From positions 1 through 64,000 of the forward strand of contig CAJULW010000016.1 of NCBI GenBank assembly GCA_910587515.1: 64,000 nt of DNA, given 5' to 3'. Every line of letters begins with the position of its first letter. The stretch's first letter is position 1. Shown here piece after piece: positions 45,471 through 55,438 of this stretch. This stretch comes from an uncultured Duncaniella sp. GTDB taxonomy: Bacteria > Bacteroidota > Bacteroidia > Bacteroidales > Muribaculaceae. The notes under the pieces were generated by a model. It saw only the letters and a list, made by a program, of their open reading frames with translations, was not told the origin of the DNA and did not search any database. Both the position numbers and the translations under genes were made by a program.

Positions 45471-45890
45471 ATGGCCACATATTCAGGAAAAGCAGTGACG
45501 CTTCCGCGCCCCATCCGACAGATATACGAAAAAATCTCTGACCTCAGCCAGTACCGTGATCTCGTCAATCAGCTGCCAGAAGAACAGCGCGCGCATCTTA
45601 ACGGTGTCATCTTCGAAGGCGAATCCATAAAAATGGACGCTCCGGCCATAGGCCAACTCATATTCCGGATCAGCGACCGCACGCCCTTCACTCATGTAGG
45701 CTTCACGGCCGAAGGATGTCCCGTTCCACTCGCTCTTAACATCGACCTTAAAGAAACCGATGCCGACTCGACACAGTTGACACCTTCTATAAAAATCGAA
45801 ATACCACCCATGTTGCGCCCTTTCATAGGAAACAAGATACAGGAAGCGGCCGATAAGTTCGGAGAAGTGTTCACTTCAATATTCAAATAG
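45471..45890 (+). CDS. SRPBCC-fold protein
   Basis: The 139-residue cytoplasmic protein has the pattern of START/SRPBCC small-ligand folds: an opening strand YSGKAVTLPRPIRQIYEKISD with a helix, then a curved sheet and a long C-terminal helix (IGNKIQEAADKFGEVFTSI). No catalytic residues are recognised. The next gene starts 8 bases later and is almost certainly co-transcribed. The ligand is unknown. Confidence 0.7.
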   Translation: MATYSGKAVTLPRPIRQIYEKISDLSQYRDLVNQLPEEQRAHLNGVIFEGESIKMDAPAIGQLIFRISDRTPFTHVGFTAEGCPVPLALNIDLKETDADSTQLTPSIKIEIPPMLRPFIGNKIQEAADKFGEVFTSIFK

Positions 45891-45897
45891 AACGAAT

Positions 45898-46404
45898 ATG
45901 AAATCTCTCCTCAAGCAATTTGCTGTTGTCGCAGCGATTACCGCGACAACAGCGGCATGTGACTCCATTGACGATTCAAGAATACCATACGCGGAGGTCC
46001 ATCTGACCTTCCATACTGTGGGCGACTGGAATATACACGGTGTAAAAGGCGACGCTGCCGACTGGCAGACATATATATTCAATGACCGCGAACGCGTCCC
46101 CTTCGACTTTCCATACACAGCCCTCGACCGCACGGGATTCGGAGGAATACTGCTTGTCACCGATGTTCTCGGAGATCTCCACGCATACGATCTGGCTTGT
46201 CCATACGAAGCCCGTCCGACTGTCAGGATAAATATTCCAGACGGAGAGACATTTGCACGATGCCCCTCATGCGGAAGCACATTCGACATTTTTATGAACC
46301 ACGGAAACCCGCTGTCAGGGCCGGCGGCCGACCGTGGATATGGACTCGCCCGCTATTCGGTGGTTTCAGGCGGTGCGACAGAATATCGCGTCATCACAAG
46401 ATAA
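45898..46404 (+). CDS. Lipoprotein with a Rieske-like fold
   Basis: The 168-residue protein has a lipoprotein signal (TTAAC, Cys21). The C-terminal half has LACPYEA and then ARCPSCGSTFDIF..GNPLSGPA, which follows the spacing of Rieske iron-sulfur motifs. However, the first motif lacks the His of C-x-H, and in the second C-P-S-C replaces C-x-x-H. It may bind a metal through four Cys-like ligands or none. It is the second gene of the SRPBCC pair. Confidence 0.65.
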   Translation: MKSLLKQFAVVAAITATTAACDSIDDSRIPYAEVHLTFHTVGDWNIHGVKGDAADWQTYIFNDRERVPFDFPYTALDRTGFGGILLVTDVLGDLHAYDLACPYEARPTVRINIPDGETFARCPSCGSTFDIFMNHGNPLSGPAADRGYGLARYSVVSGGATEYRVITR

Positions 46405-46461
46405 CGAGACAAAACTTATCTCAAAAACAGCCGACCCTATCCGTTACTTTAATCCCAGTGG

Positions 46462-47043
46462 TTACACTTCCTTCTTTTCAAGCGCGAAATATTTCCATAA
46501 AGGAGCCGCCATCAACGATTGTTTCATCCCGTCATCGATAAGCAATTCCCTCACTTCCTCCTCTGTCAGAATCTCGACTTTTATATCCTCGGTCGCATCG
46601 AGATGCTGTCCGCTGATAAGCTCTACGCCACGTGCGACAAAACTATAGGTAAGATTGTTCTGACTTCCGGGATTAGCCGATATCACCATATTGAGTTCCC
46701 AATCGCCACCACCGAAACCTGTCTCTTCGAGCAGCTCACGCTTTGCCGCTTCAAGCGGGGTTTCTCCCTCTTCCGCTACTCCGGCACAAAGTTCAGTGGC
46801 AACGATGCCGAGACCATGGCGATATTGCTTTACCATCACGAAATCCCCATCTTTCGTCAAAGCGATCACATTTATCCACGTCGGATATTCAAGCACATAA
46901 TATTCAGGATATATGACTCCGTTCGGGAGTTTCACGGTGTCACGTCTTACTGTAAGCCACGGCCTGCGGTGAAGATATTCGCTCTCCACAATCTTCCACT
47001 TCATTTCGTCGCCATCACAGGCCTCAGAGAATTCTTTATTCAT
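46462..47043 (-). CDS. Nudix hydrolase (ADP-ribose pyrophosphatase-like)
   Basis: The preferred start is 47043 (MNKEFSEACDGDEMKW). The Nudix box is canonical: G-x5-E-x7-RELLEET-G-F, spanning GVAEEGETPLEAAKREL and LEETGF. The ahead-of-box strands (VRRDTVKLPNG, VMVKQYRHG) match NudF-type ADP-ribose or nucleoside-diphosphate-sugar hydrolases. It follows recQ on the same strand with a 31-base gap. Confidence 0.85.
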   Translation of the reverse strand: MNKEFSEACDGDEMKWKIVESEYLHRRPWLTVRRDTVKLPNGVIYPEYYVLEYPTWINVIALTKDGDFVMVKQYRHGLGIVATELCAGVAEEGETPLEAAKRELLEETGFGGGDWELNMVISANPGSQNNLTYSFVARGVELISGQHLDATEDIKVEILTEEEVRELLIDDGMKQSLMAAPLWKYFALEKKEV

Positions 47044-47074
47044 ATTTCCTATTATATTCAATAACACCAAAGCA

Positions 47075-49240
47075 TTATCGGTCTTTATTCCTTAACATAT
47101 AATCGCTTATAGCGAGGGCGACATTTATCAAACCATCTGGCATTTCCGGAGACAGAATTTCCCAAATCCTATCCGGCTCCTCTTTGGCCACACTCATCAC
47201 CCGTAGATACTGCTCTTTCGTGATCACAGACGAGAAATCGCTCAACTTGTCTTCCTTTATCAGAGCCGTGATATGCGAATAGACAGTCTTCGGCTTTATA
47301 CCCTTGGTTTTAGCTATCTCATCCACTTCATAGCCGGCATTCAGCAACAAAAGAGTTTCTTCATGTGAAAGCCCGGCTCCAAGAGGCTGCTCAATACCCT
47401 TGAATTTACGTATAGCCATGACAAACGGCTTCCAATATTTGACAGTCTTCTTCTCTCCGACACCCTCGACACGTGCAAATGTTTCCATGTCAACAGGCTC
47501 GGTTCTGACCATTTCAAGCAAAGTTTTGTCTGAAAACACGATATATGGCGGCACTTGTTCTTTCCTGGCAAGTTTCACGCGCACTTCCTTAAGCAATGCC
47601 AACAATCTTTCGGCCGGTTTTAGCTCCATTTCTACAACCGCCTCACTCCTTCGTCCGCTCTTGCGTCGCTCCGGTTCCTTATATTTGGCGATCGTCACTT
47701 CCTTGCGGTCGCGCAACACCTCGGCTCCGTAAGCCGTCAGCTTCAAATGATTGTTTTCATTATATGCGACGTCTATGAGTCCAAGCTGAATCAACTGCGA
47801 AAGATAGCTGTTCCATTCCGCGAACGAAAGGTCTCGTCCAGCACCATAAGTCTTTATGAGATGATAACCACGATCCACAATATACTGACGCGAAGCTCCC
47901 CGAAGGATATCGATCAGCATGGAAAATCCCACTTTGCCTCCTGTCCTTACGATCGCACTCATAGCTTTCAAAGCGACCACAGTGCCGTCCATACGCTCCG
48001 GAGGATTCAGACATACGTCACAGTTGCCACAATCATGGTCCATCGTCTCATTGAAATAACTTAACAATATCCTACGACGACAGAGCGATGATTCTGCATA
48101 TTCCTGCATACGTTTAAGTTTTTCGGCATTTATCGCCTGCTGACCGCTCTCATCGACAAAACTTCTCAAAGTGGCAATGTCTGCATAGGAGTAGAACATC
48201 GTTGCTTCAGCTTTAACACCGTCACGCCCGGCCCTGCCTATCTCCTGATAATAGCTTTCGATGTTGCGGGGCATATTGTTGTGTACCACCCATCGGATAT
48301 TGCTTTTATCGATCCCCATACCGAAGGCAACTGTAGCGCAGACAACCTGGACATCCCCGTTAATAAAACTTTCTTGCGCGAGATTACGTTCAGCCACGGA
48401 AAGTCCCGCATGGTAAACCACAGACCGATATCCGCGCGACTTTAGTTCGACATTCATCGATTCAGCCGCACGGCGGCTGATACAGTAGACTATGCCTGAA
48501 TCATGACTGTAACGGTCGATCAACGAAGATATATAACTGAGTCGCAAGCTCTTGCCTGGATTATTGATGACCCGCAGGGATATATTAGGGCGATCGAAGG
48601 ACCCGAGAAAAAGACGCGGCTCGCAGAGTCGCAACTGCGAAGCGATATCTTCGCGCGTCAGACGATCGGCCGTAGCCGTCAGTGCCATTATCGGTACATG
48701 AGGAAAGACCTCTTTCAATCGCGACAAGCGTGTATAATCCGGGCGGAAATCATGCCCCCATTGCGATATGCAATGAGCTTCGTCGACAGCGATAAGAGCA
48801 ATCGGAAGCTCACGAGACCAACGCTCCAGCTCAAGGAGCAGACGCTCGGGCGATATATAGAGAATCTTTATTCGTCCGGTCGCCAATTGATTCAATATAT
48901 GCCGGTTTTCATCATCGGTCTGCATCGAATTGACCGCTGCGGCCGGAATTCCGTTGGAAACGAGAGCCGTAACCTGATCCTTCATCAGGGCGATGAGCGG
49001 AGAAACAACTATCACGACCCCACCGTCCGATAGCAGGGCCGGTATCTGGTAACATATAGACTTGCCACCTCCCGTCGGCATAAGCACGACGCAATCGCGC
49101 CTCTCCATAGCCGTACACACGATATCAAGCTGCAATGGCCTGAATTCGCTGTAACCGTAAAATCTCCGGAGCATGGCTCCGGCACGTTCACACACATCGG
49201 ACCACATGCCTTCCGATATATCATTTGAAATCGAACCCAT
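47075..49240 (-). CDS. recQ: ATP-dependent DNA helicase RecQ
   Basis: The 721-residue protein has helicase motifs Q (YSEFRPLQLDIV), I (PTGGGKSICYQ), II (DEAHCISQWGHDFRPDY), and VI (QEIGRAGRDG), then the RecQ zinc site (CRRRILLSYF..CGNCDVC), an RQC winged helix, an HRDC domain (about 540-610) and a C-terminal helix-turn-helix (EIAKTKGIKPKTVYSHI). The C-terminal extension is usual for Bacteroidetes RecQ. It unwinds recombination and replication intermediates 3' to 5'. Confidence 0.94.
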   Translation of the reverse strand: MGSISNDISEGMWSDVCERAGAMLRRFYGYSEFRPLQLDIVCTAMERRDCVVLMPTGGGKSICYQIPALLSDGGVVIVVSPLIALMKDQVTALVSNGIPAAAVNSMQTDDENRHILNQLATGRIKILYISPERLLLELERWSRELPIALIAVDEAHCISQWGHDFRPDYTRLSRLKEVFPHVPIMALTATADRLTREDIASQLRLCEPRLFLGSFDRPNISLRVINNPGKSLRLSYISSLIDRYSHDSGIVYCISRRAAESMNVELKSRGYRSVVYHAGLSVAERNLAQESFINGDVQVVCATVAFGMGIDKSNIRWVVHNNMPRNIESYYQEIGRAGRDGVKAEATMFYSYADIATLRSFVDESGQQAINAEKLKRMQEYAESSLCRRRILLSYFNETMDHDCGNCDVCLNPPERMDGTVVALKAMSAIVRTGGKVGFSMLIDILRGASRQYIVDRGYHLIKTYGAGRDLSFAEWNSYLSQLIQLGLIDVAYNENNHLKLTAYGAEVLRDRKEVTIAKYKEPERRKSGRRSEAVVEMELKPAERLLALLKEVRVKLARKEQVPPYIVFSDKTLLEMVRTEPVDMETFARVEGVGEKKTVKYWKPFVMAIRKFKGIEQPLGAGLSHEETLLLLNAGYEVDEIAKTKGIKPKTVYSHITALIKEDKLSDFSSVITKEQYLRVMSVAKEEPDRIWEILSPEMPDGLINVALAISDYMLRNKDR

Positions 49241-49269
49241 ATCGAATTGTTTTCGTATAACGCATCCGG

Positions 49270-50655
49270 TCAGAACGCCTTCTCTTCACTGCGGAAAGCA
49301 TTGATAACGGTACTTACGATAATCTTCAGGTCAAAAAGGAAACTCCAATGTTCTATATACCATATATCATGTTCGATACGCTTCTCCATCTGCCACAGCT
49401 CCTCTGTCTGTCCACGGTAGCCACGCACCTGTGCCCATCCAGTTATACCGGGCTTTATAAGATGACGAACCATATATTTGCCTATGAGACGACGGTAATC
49501 TTCAGTGTGCTTGAGCATGTGTGGACGAGGTCCTACGACAGACATGTCGCCCTTGAAGACATTTATGAACTGTGGAAGTTCGTCAAGACTTGTCCGGCGG
49601 AGAAAATCACCGAGACGCGTTTTGCGGGGGTCGTTCTTGCTGGCCTGAAGCGTATCGGCCTGCGCGTTGACTTTCATCGTACGGAATTTCCAACACAAGA
49701 AATCACGTCCTTTGTAACCGGTGCGTATCTGTTTAAAGAAAACCGGACCAGGAGAACTGATCTTTATGGCTATGGCTATAGGTATAAAGATCAAAGGCGA
49801 TACAAGCAGGAACGCCCCGGAGAAGAGGATGTCGAATCCGCGCTTCAATGCACGGTTGACCCCGCGTTCCAACGGATTGTTCCTCACCTCAAGCACAGGC
49901 ATCTGCCCGATAGAATCAAGACGGAATTTACGTGTAAGAAATGGAGAGATCTGAGGAACATAGTGAAATTTCACCATCCTTGACTCACATATACCCAATA
50001 TCAATTGTACGGCTTCACGGTTTTCACCGGAAATGGTATAAAATATTTCGTCCGTAGAATTGTCCAGTACAAATTTTTCAAGATCACCGATATTTCCGGA
50101 ATATAGATCCTTATGCCTGAAGCCTGGAGGACAATAAATATCGAAAAAACCTTGACAACGATATCCGAATCCGGGATCGGCTTTCATTTCCGACAACAGA
50201 CGCTCAGCGGTCGGACCACAACCGACGATCACCACCCGAGTATAACTGCGTCCACCGCGCCTATAGTTTTTCAAGAGGTAATGCGATCCGAGCCACCACA
50301 AAGTCAACATGGCAGTAGCACCGATATAGAATTCACCGAAGACCTGCCACGGGATAGAGTCAAGCCCCATCAAGTATAAAAGGAATATGAAAGCAAGCGC
50401 GTGCGAGCCAACAGCCTGAAAAACAGAGAGCCACAATCGGTCCATCTGCATGGCTCTAATCTTATGGATCCGGCCTATGTGACGGCCGACCGGCACGTAG
50501 GCCAAATTCAGAAGAAGCCATACGAGCCTGCCATGTATCTCCTCAACATTCGGATTAAGCATAACAACGACAAAAAAGACTACGTTAAGTATGACGAAGT
50601 CGACTAAAGTCAATGCCCGGTGGAAATATCGGCTGTGATTATTCTTTTTTATCAT
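49270..50655 (-). CDS. WcaJ/WbaP-like undecaprenyl-phosphate sugar phosphotransferase
   Basis: I choose the start at 50655 ([15 protein letters not shown]); an upstream ATG adds 14 residues. The 461-residue protein has four N-terminal membrane helices, a CoA-binding-like Rossmann domain ([15 protein letters not shown]) and a C-terminal catalytic domain: [34 protein letters not shown], and [23 protein letters not shown] (the catalytic DE is in RTSLDELPQ). It attaches a hexose-1-P to undecaprenyl phosphate to start exopolysaccharide or capsule. No polysaccharide cluster surrounds it here. Confidence 0.9.
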   Translation of the reverse strand: MIKKNNHSRYFHRALTLVDFVILNVVFFVVVMLNPNVEEIHGRLVWLLLNLAYVPVGRHIGRIHKIRAMQMDRLWLSVFQAVGSHALAFIFLLYLMGLDSIPWQVFGEFYIGATAMLTLWWLGSHYLLKNYRRGGRSYTRVVIVGCGPTAERLLSEMKADPGFGYRCQGFFDIYCPPGFRHKDLYSGNIGDLEKFVLDNSTDEIFYTISGENREAVQLILGICESRMVKFHYVPQISPFLTRKFRLDSIGQMPVLEVRNNPLERGVNRALKRGFDILFSGAFLLVSPLIFIPIAIAIKISSPGPVFFKQIRTGYKGRDFLCWKFRTMKVNAQADTLQASKNDPRKTRLGDFLRRTSLDELPQFINVFKGDMSVVGPRPHMLKHTEDYRRLIGKYMVRHLIKPGITGWAQVRGYRGQTEELWQMEKRIEHDIWYIEHWSFLFDLKIIVSTVINAFRSEEKAF

Positions 50656-50791
50656 TGCACTTCCGAGAGAAGCATACTGATCAAAACCGGAAGTCAAAAT
50701 GACCTCACATTATATATACGCGCACGAACGTTTAAATATTGTAAAGACAGCATGGAAAATAACACCAACTTCATCTAATATGCAAAGCAAT

Positions 50792-50840
50792 GGAATCCAC
50801 TGATGAAGAGAAATCTATCATTCCCTCATCAGCGGATTCC
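50792..50840 (-). terminator. Hairpin downstream of the DUF349 gene
   Basis: GGAATCCACTGATGA pairs with TCATCAGCGGATTCC with one mismatch. No good T-run follows on either strand, so termination is uncertain. Confidence 0.45.
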
Positions 50841-50908
50841 GCTATTTCGGTTCACTCTTTTAGGGCATACCGTCCGACTTCAATTCAGTCAAAACGATTT
50901 CCACAAAA

Positions 50909-52819
50909 TCAGAGTTTGCTGTCAATAACTTTTATTTTCTTTTCGAGATCAGCCAAATCGTCTTTCAGACGCTGCACCCTTCGCTCCATATCCCGAAGCA
51001 TCGATCCTGCGTTTTTCGATTTCGCTGAAAGGAAACCCATATTATTCTCATAAGTCTGAAGATCATTGCGACGCGCCTCATAAACACGCATCAACCGCTC
51101 ACGCTCACGATAAAGCTTATTCGAATCATTGCCGATTTCATTTATACTGTCTTCAAACGAAGCCATCCTCGATCCGCGCTGAGATATGTCAAGTTTCTGA
51201 TACAGTCCATTGACAACAGCCCTGTAAGACTCATACACCGCATCCTTCTCACTGAACGGGACATGGCCGACACTCTGCCATTCGGCTTGAAGATCTTTGA
51301 CTGCCTTGACAGCCTCGTCTCGCTCCATATTCTCCGTGTCAATACCCTTAAGCTTTTCAATTATCTCATTCTTCTGCTCAAGATTCGCCCGTTCGGTCCG
51401 ACGGGTTCCAGAACTGTTTTTCTTCTTCTGCTCAAAGAAATAATCGCAGGCAGCGAGAAAACGGTGCCACACCTGGTCGGAATGTTTCTTGGCCACAGCT
51501 CCAATTGTTTTCCATTCCTTTTGTAGAGCGGCAAGTTCGTCGGCAGTCTTACGCCACTCCGTGCTGTCCTTGAGAGCTTCGGCTTTTTCACACAGAGCAA
51601 TCTTCTTCTCTAAATTGCGTGCAAGCGACTCTTTCATGCCACGGAAAAACTCGGCTTTCTCGGCAAAAAACTTATCGCATGTCTGGCGGAAACGGGAAAA
51701 GAGCGCATTATTGGACTTACGGGAAGCAAAACCAATTTTTTTCCAGTCTTCCTGGGCTGCAATGATAAGCTTTGTCATCTCGTCCCATGCGGCAAATGTG
51801 CCAAGCTTATCAAACTCATAGCCCTCCACGCGTTCGCATATAGCTACCTTGGCCGCCTCATTTTCTTGCTCACGAGCCTTACGTTCCTCAAAAAAAGCCT
51901 GATATCGCTTATTTATATCAGCGGACACGTCTTTAAACCGCCCCCATATTTCTTCGCGAACCTCCTTCGGCACAGGACCGATGCCACGCCATTGTTCATG
52001 GAGAGCCTGCAAACGACGGAAGGACACAATAACATCATCCTCCTCAAGCAGCTTTTCAGCCTCGGCTACGAGAGCTTCTTTTTCAGTAAGATTCTTTTTG
52101 AAATCATAGTCACGCAACTCCTTATTTATCTTGAGTTGGTCATAAAACTTCTCGACAGCATCCTGGTAACTCTTCCATAACTCTCCGGCTACAGGAGCGG
52201 GCACATCCCCCACTTCCTTAAATTCGGTCTGAAGATCCCGCACCTGCTGAAAGAAACGGTTGGCATTGTCGACATCCGATCCCATTTCAAGAATCTTGTC
52301 GATTATATCTTTTTTACGTTCATAGTTTTTCTGTAACTCAGCTTCTACAGCTGCACGCTGGTCTGCCTTCTTCTCTTTCACAACTGAAAGCAGAGCTTTG
52401 AAAATCTCCTCCTGCTCGTCGGCAGACGGCTCGAATGCATCTGGCTGGTTACCCGCCTCAACAAACGCCTCTCGCTGCTGACGCTGTTCTTCATTGCGGA
52501 TAGCATAAAACTGTTGTTTCATACGCGACAATTCGTCAGACGGGATATCCGAAGCCTCCTTCTCCGACAGAAGCCTGAGAGCCTCGACTATTCCCTCCTT
52601 TGTAGGCGGCTCACTCGGTCGGACAGTCTCCGGCTCTGCCTCCAAAGTGACAAGCGGTTCGACATCATCAGATCGTTTTTCCGCTTCCGCTGTCACCACA
52701 GCAGATATGTTTTCTGATTCTGACTCGTTGTTTTTTACATTTTCGGTTGCCGTTGCGGCTCCTTCATTCAGGGTCTGCTCCAATGCCTCTTTGGCCATTG
52801 AATTGTCACGCGGTTCCAT
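50909..52819 (-). CDS. DUF349 repeat protein (636 aa)
   Basis: The preferred start is 52819 (MEPRDNSMAKEALEQ); the longer reading has an atypical leader. After an acidic, low-complexity N-terminus (about 1-90), at least five DUF349 units follow, each with the W-x-x-x-G landmark: EQWRGIGPVPKE, EDWKKIGFASRK, KEWKTIGAVAKK, AEWQSVGHVPFS. The protein is mostly helical, with coiled-coil stretches at the end. It has no signal peptide. The function is unknown; DUF349 proteins are widespread in Bacteroidetes and Actinobacteria. Confidence 0.82.
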   Translation of the reverse strand: MEPRDNSMAKEALEQTLNEGAATATENVKNNESESENISAVVTAEAEKRSDDVEPLVTLEAEPETVRPSEPPTKEGIVEALRLLSEKEASDIPSDELSRMKQQFYAIRNEEQRQQREAFVEAGNQPDAFEPSADEQEEIFKALLSVVKEKKADQRAAVEAELQKNYERKKDIIDKILEMGSDVDNANRFFQQVRDLQTEFKEVGDVPAPVAGELWKSYQDAVEKFYDQLKINKELRDYDFKKNLTEKEALVAEAEKLLEEDDVIVSFRRLQALHEQWRGIGPVPKEVREEIWGRFKDVSADINKRYQAFFEERKAREQENEAAKVAICERVEGYEFDKLGTFAAWDEMTKLIIAAQEDWKKIGFASRKSNNALFSRFRQTCDKFFAEKAEFFRGMKESLARNLEKKIALCEKAEALKDSTEWRKTADELAALQKEWKTIGAVAKKHSDQVWHRFLAACDYFFEQKKKNSSGTRRTERANLEQKNEIIEKLKGIDTENMERDEAVKAVKDLQAEWQSVGHVPFSEKDAVYESYRAVVNGLYQKLDISQRGSRMASFEDSINEIGNDSNKLYRERERLMRVYEARRNDLQTYENNMGFLSAKSKNAGSMLRDMERRVQRLKDDLADLEKKIKVIDSKL

Positions 52820-53122
52820 AACAGTTGTTTTTATTATGATAAGTGTGCCCGTTACGTTCCAAGCGGCAACCGCAGTCGCCACACGTTTCCGGGAAGGGAT
52901 AGGTATAAAGATTTGGTTTGCTAATTTAATGATAATTTTCTACAAATCCATAAAAATTCTCAAAAAATCCAAAAATTAACATTCCAAAAGCGCATTGTCG
53001 AGTTAAATTCACACATTATTTAACACCAACAGACATCGAGGTTTGACAATAAAAACCATTACGCGTAAAAATCAATGCCACAATGGCCGGACAGTATCAC
53101 GTTTTTATTGTAACTTTACACC
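52820..53122. other. Intergenic region between divergent DUF349 and M6 genes
   Basis: This is AT-rich DNA, and no clean TAnnTTTG box is seen for either gene. TAACTTTA (53111-53118), just before the M6 start codon, is a near match. There is no ORF, repeat or hairpin that I can support. Confidence 0.4.
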
Positions 53123-54862
53123 ATGAGTCACATTATACGTATCATCTTGAACACGACACTGTTATCAGTCTCGCTATTCATCTCTGCCAATCCGGCTAAA
53201 CCAGGAATCGCCACAGCGACCCAACCCGACGGCTCAACAGTCAGTTATAGACTGATGGGCGACGAATATTTCCACTATATGCTCAGTACAGACGGCTACC
53301 CACTCATAACAGTCGGTGACACCGTATATTATGCCGCAACATCATCCGACGGGCATCTGTCAAGCAGCGGTATAAAAGCGACGGATTCAATCCAACTCCC
53401 GTCGCAAGCACGCAAAGCCTTGAAAAAGACCATACCCAAACCAGGCCTTTCACGCACACCTTCCCAAATGACATCTTCTTCAAGTTTTCCGGCCATAGGT
53501 TCACCGAGATGTATGGTCATACTTGCCGAATACTCAGATATAAAATTCTCACTGCCGAAACCTAAGGAATATTTCACATCATTACTCAACGAAAATGGCT
53601 TCTGCGACAACGGAGCCACAGGCTCGGCCCGAGACTATTTCATATCGTCGTCATCAGGTCTGTTTACCCCGATCTTCGATGTCTACGGGCCTGTCACCCT
53701 ACCTCAGCCAAGAGCATATTACGGAGCGAACGACATCACCGGAAATGACATCCGGCCTCACGAAATGATCATACACGCCTGCGACATTCTATCCTCACAA
53801 GGCATTGATTTTTCCGCATACGACTGCGACAATGACGGCAAGATCGACAATGTATATCTCTTTTACGCCGGTCGCGGAGAATCGACATGGGGCGGAGCCA
53901 ATACCGTTTGGCCTCACTCATGGTCCATAAGCGAAGCCACAGACAAAGAACACATCTACAATGGCCGCACACTCGACCAATATGCCTGCTCAAACGAAAC
54001 CGACGACTCCGCCGGCACTCCGACCGGCATCGGAACATTCTGTCACGAATTTTCCCACGTACTCGGCCTTCCGGATCTCTATCCGACACAACCATCCTCA
54101 TCAATGCGTCTGACACCTGACTCGTGGTCTGTGCTCGACACCGGCTGTTACAACAATGAATCCCGCACCCCACCGGTCTATTCTTCGTTCGAACGTATGT
54201 CGCTCGGATGGCTGATCCCGGAAACACTCTCCAAACCGGCTCAAGTGAGCATACCGGATCTGCAAACAGGCAACAAGGCTTACATGATACCGACCGAAAA
54301 CGACAACGAGTTTTTCCTACTTGAAAACAGGCAACTCAGCGGATGGGACAGATACCTTGAAGGACACGGGCTCCTTATATGGCATATCGACTACATACCA
54401 TCCGAATGGGAGCAGAACACAGTAAACAACGATCCTTTTCACCCTTGTGTAGACATGATAAAAGCCACTCCACGCACCATCAATATGGCAAAAGCCTCCG
54501 ATCCGTTTCCCGGTTCGGGCGGTGTCACAGAATTTACAGCATCAACCAATCCGCGCTTTATATCCTGGCGAGGTGACGACCCCGGACTACCATTGACCGA
54601 CATACGCGAGATCGGCACGACCATTACCCTTTTGGCAGGCAACCCAGACAGTTCCTCGTTATCATCCGACATCAACAATGGAAAGCTATCCGTCTCATCA
54701 ATGGGCAAAGCCATTGCAATACAAGGTACAGACTCTCCGGTCTGCATATTCGACATATACGGCACATTGATATATCAAGGGGCATCACGCCTGATCCCGC
54801 TACAGACCGGAATCTACATAGTCCGCATATCCGATCTCACAGTCAAAGTCGCTGTAAAATAA
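53123..54862 (+). CDS. Secreted M6-family metalloprotease with C-terminal sorting-like domain
   Basis: The 579-residue protein has a signal peptide (about 1-22), a propeptide-like region (to about 130) and a catalytic domain with the zinc motif HEFSHVLGLPD (His308, Glu309, His312, Asp318). A Ca-binding-like loop DCDNDGKID precedes it. The C-terminal 70 residues (VCIFDIYGTLIYQG, then LQTGIYIVRISD, ending KVAVK) look like the type A sorting domain used by the type IX secretion system in other Bacteroidetes. It would be a surface or secreted protease. It is monocistronic. Confidence 0.85.
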   Translation: MSHIIRIILNTTLLSVSLFISANPAKPGIATATQPDGSTVSYRLMGDEYFHYMLSTDGYPLITVGDTVYYAATSSDGHLSSSGIKATDSIQLPSQARKALKKTIPKPGLSRTPSQMTSSSSFPAIGSPRCMVILAEYSDIKFSLPKPKEYFTSLLNENGFCDNGATGSARDYFISSSSGLFTPIFDVYGPVTLPQPRAYYGANDITGNDIRPHEMIIHACDILSSQGIDFSAYDCDNDGKIDNVYLFYAGRGESTWGGANTVWPHSWSISEATDKEHIYNGRTLDQYACSNETDDSAGTPTGIGTFCHEFSHVLGLPDLYPTQPSSSMRLTPDSWSVLDTGCYNNESRTPPVYSSFERMSLGWLIPETLSKPAQVSIPDLQTGNKAYMIPTENDNEFFLLENRQLSGWDRYLEGHGLLIWHIDYIPSEWEQNTVNNDPFHPCVDMIKATPRTINMAKASDPFPGSGGVTEFTASTNPRFISWRGDDPGLPLTDIREIGTTITLLAGNPDSSSLSSDINNGKLSVSSMGKAIAIQGTDSPVCIFDIYGTLIYQGASRLIPLQTGIYIVRISDLTVKVAVK

Positions 54863-54904
54863 GATGAAAAGACCATATTCAAAATGTATATTTGTCTTTA
54901 ACCT

Positions 54905-55438
54905 CTAAACCACCCTCAATTCAAGGACAGTAGCCCCGTTGACCTTGATCTCAGGACAGCAGCCAAGTCCAAGAGGCAGTTCCATTCCCTTTACGGGCAA
55001 AATAATAATATCACCGATTTTCAAAGTACTGTATACACTGACGGCACTGACGGCATCATCTATCACCGCGTCCATTCCTTCAAGAGTTACCTCTCCGGTT
55101 CCCCCATCAACAATCATCGGATCTGAAACGAGCGCCTTGTCAAGCCACTCTCCATGGACTATGGTTGAATCCATGCCAGACAAAACCCCGGCATCCAACT
55201 GAACCTCCGGCAATACAGCCCTCAAAACCACGCTGACACTATCGTAATAACGACCGGCAAACTTTCGTGATATATTTTTACCAAGGCGGCATATCTTTGC
55301 CGCCACATAAACCACGGCACACCAACCCTCTCCCCAATCAGGCATGAACATCGGACGTCCGGGCGATATCATGGCTGAATCCGGATGGAAGTCCACTTTT
55401 AACGACGGGCTTCGTTCTATAACTCTAATAATTTTCAT
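54905..55438 (-). CDS. Degenerate fumarylacetoacetate-hydrolase-like protein
   Basis: The 177-residue protein resembles a shortened Bacteroidetes FAH-family protein: KICRLGKNISRKFAGRYYDS, then GMDAVIDDAVSAVSVYSTLK and GDIIILPV near the end, where intact members have G-D-x-I-x-x-G-T-P. The metal-binding acidic motif (E-x-E) is not seen and GTP is replaced, so catalysis is doubtful. It overlaps rex by 4 bases (rex stop/next start), so it is translated with the redox regulator. Assignment is moderate. Confidence 0.5.
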   Translation of the reverse strand: MKIIRVIERSPSLKVDFHPDSAMISPGRPMFMPDWGEGWCAVVYVAAKICRLGKNISRKFAGRYYDSVSVVLRAVLPEVQLDAGVLSGMDSTIVHGEWLDKALVSDPMIVDGGTGEVTLEGMDAVIDDAVSAVSVYSTLKIGDIIILPVKGMELPLGLGCCPEIKVNGATVLELRVV

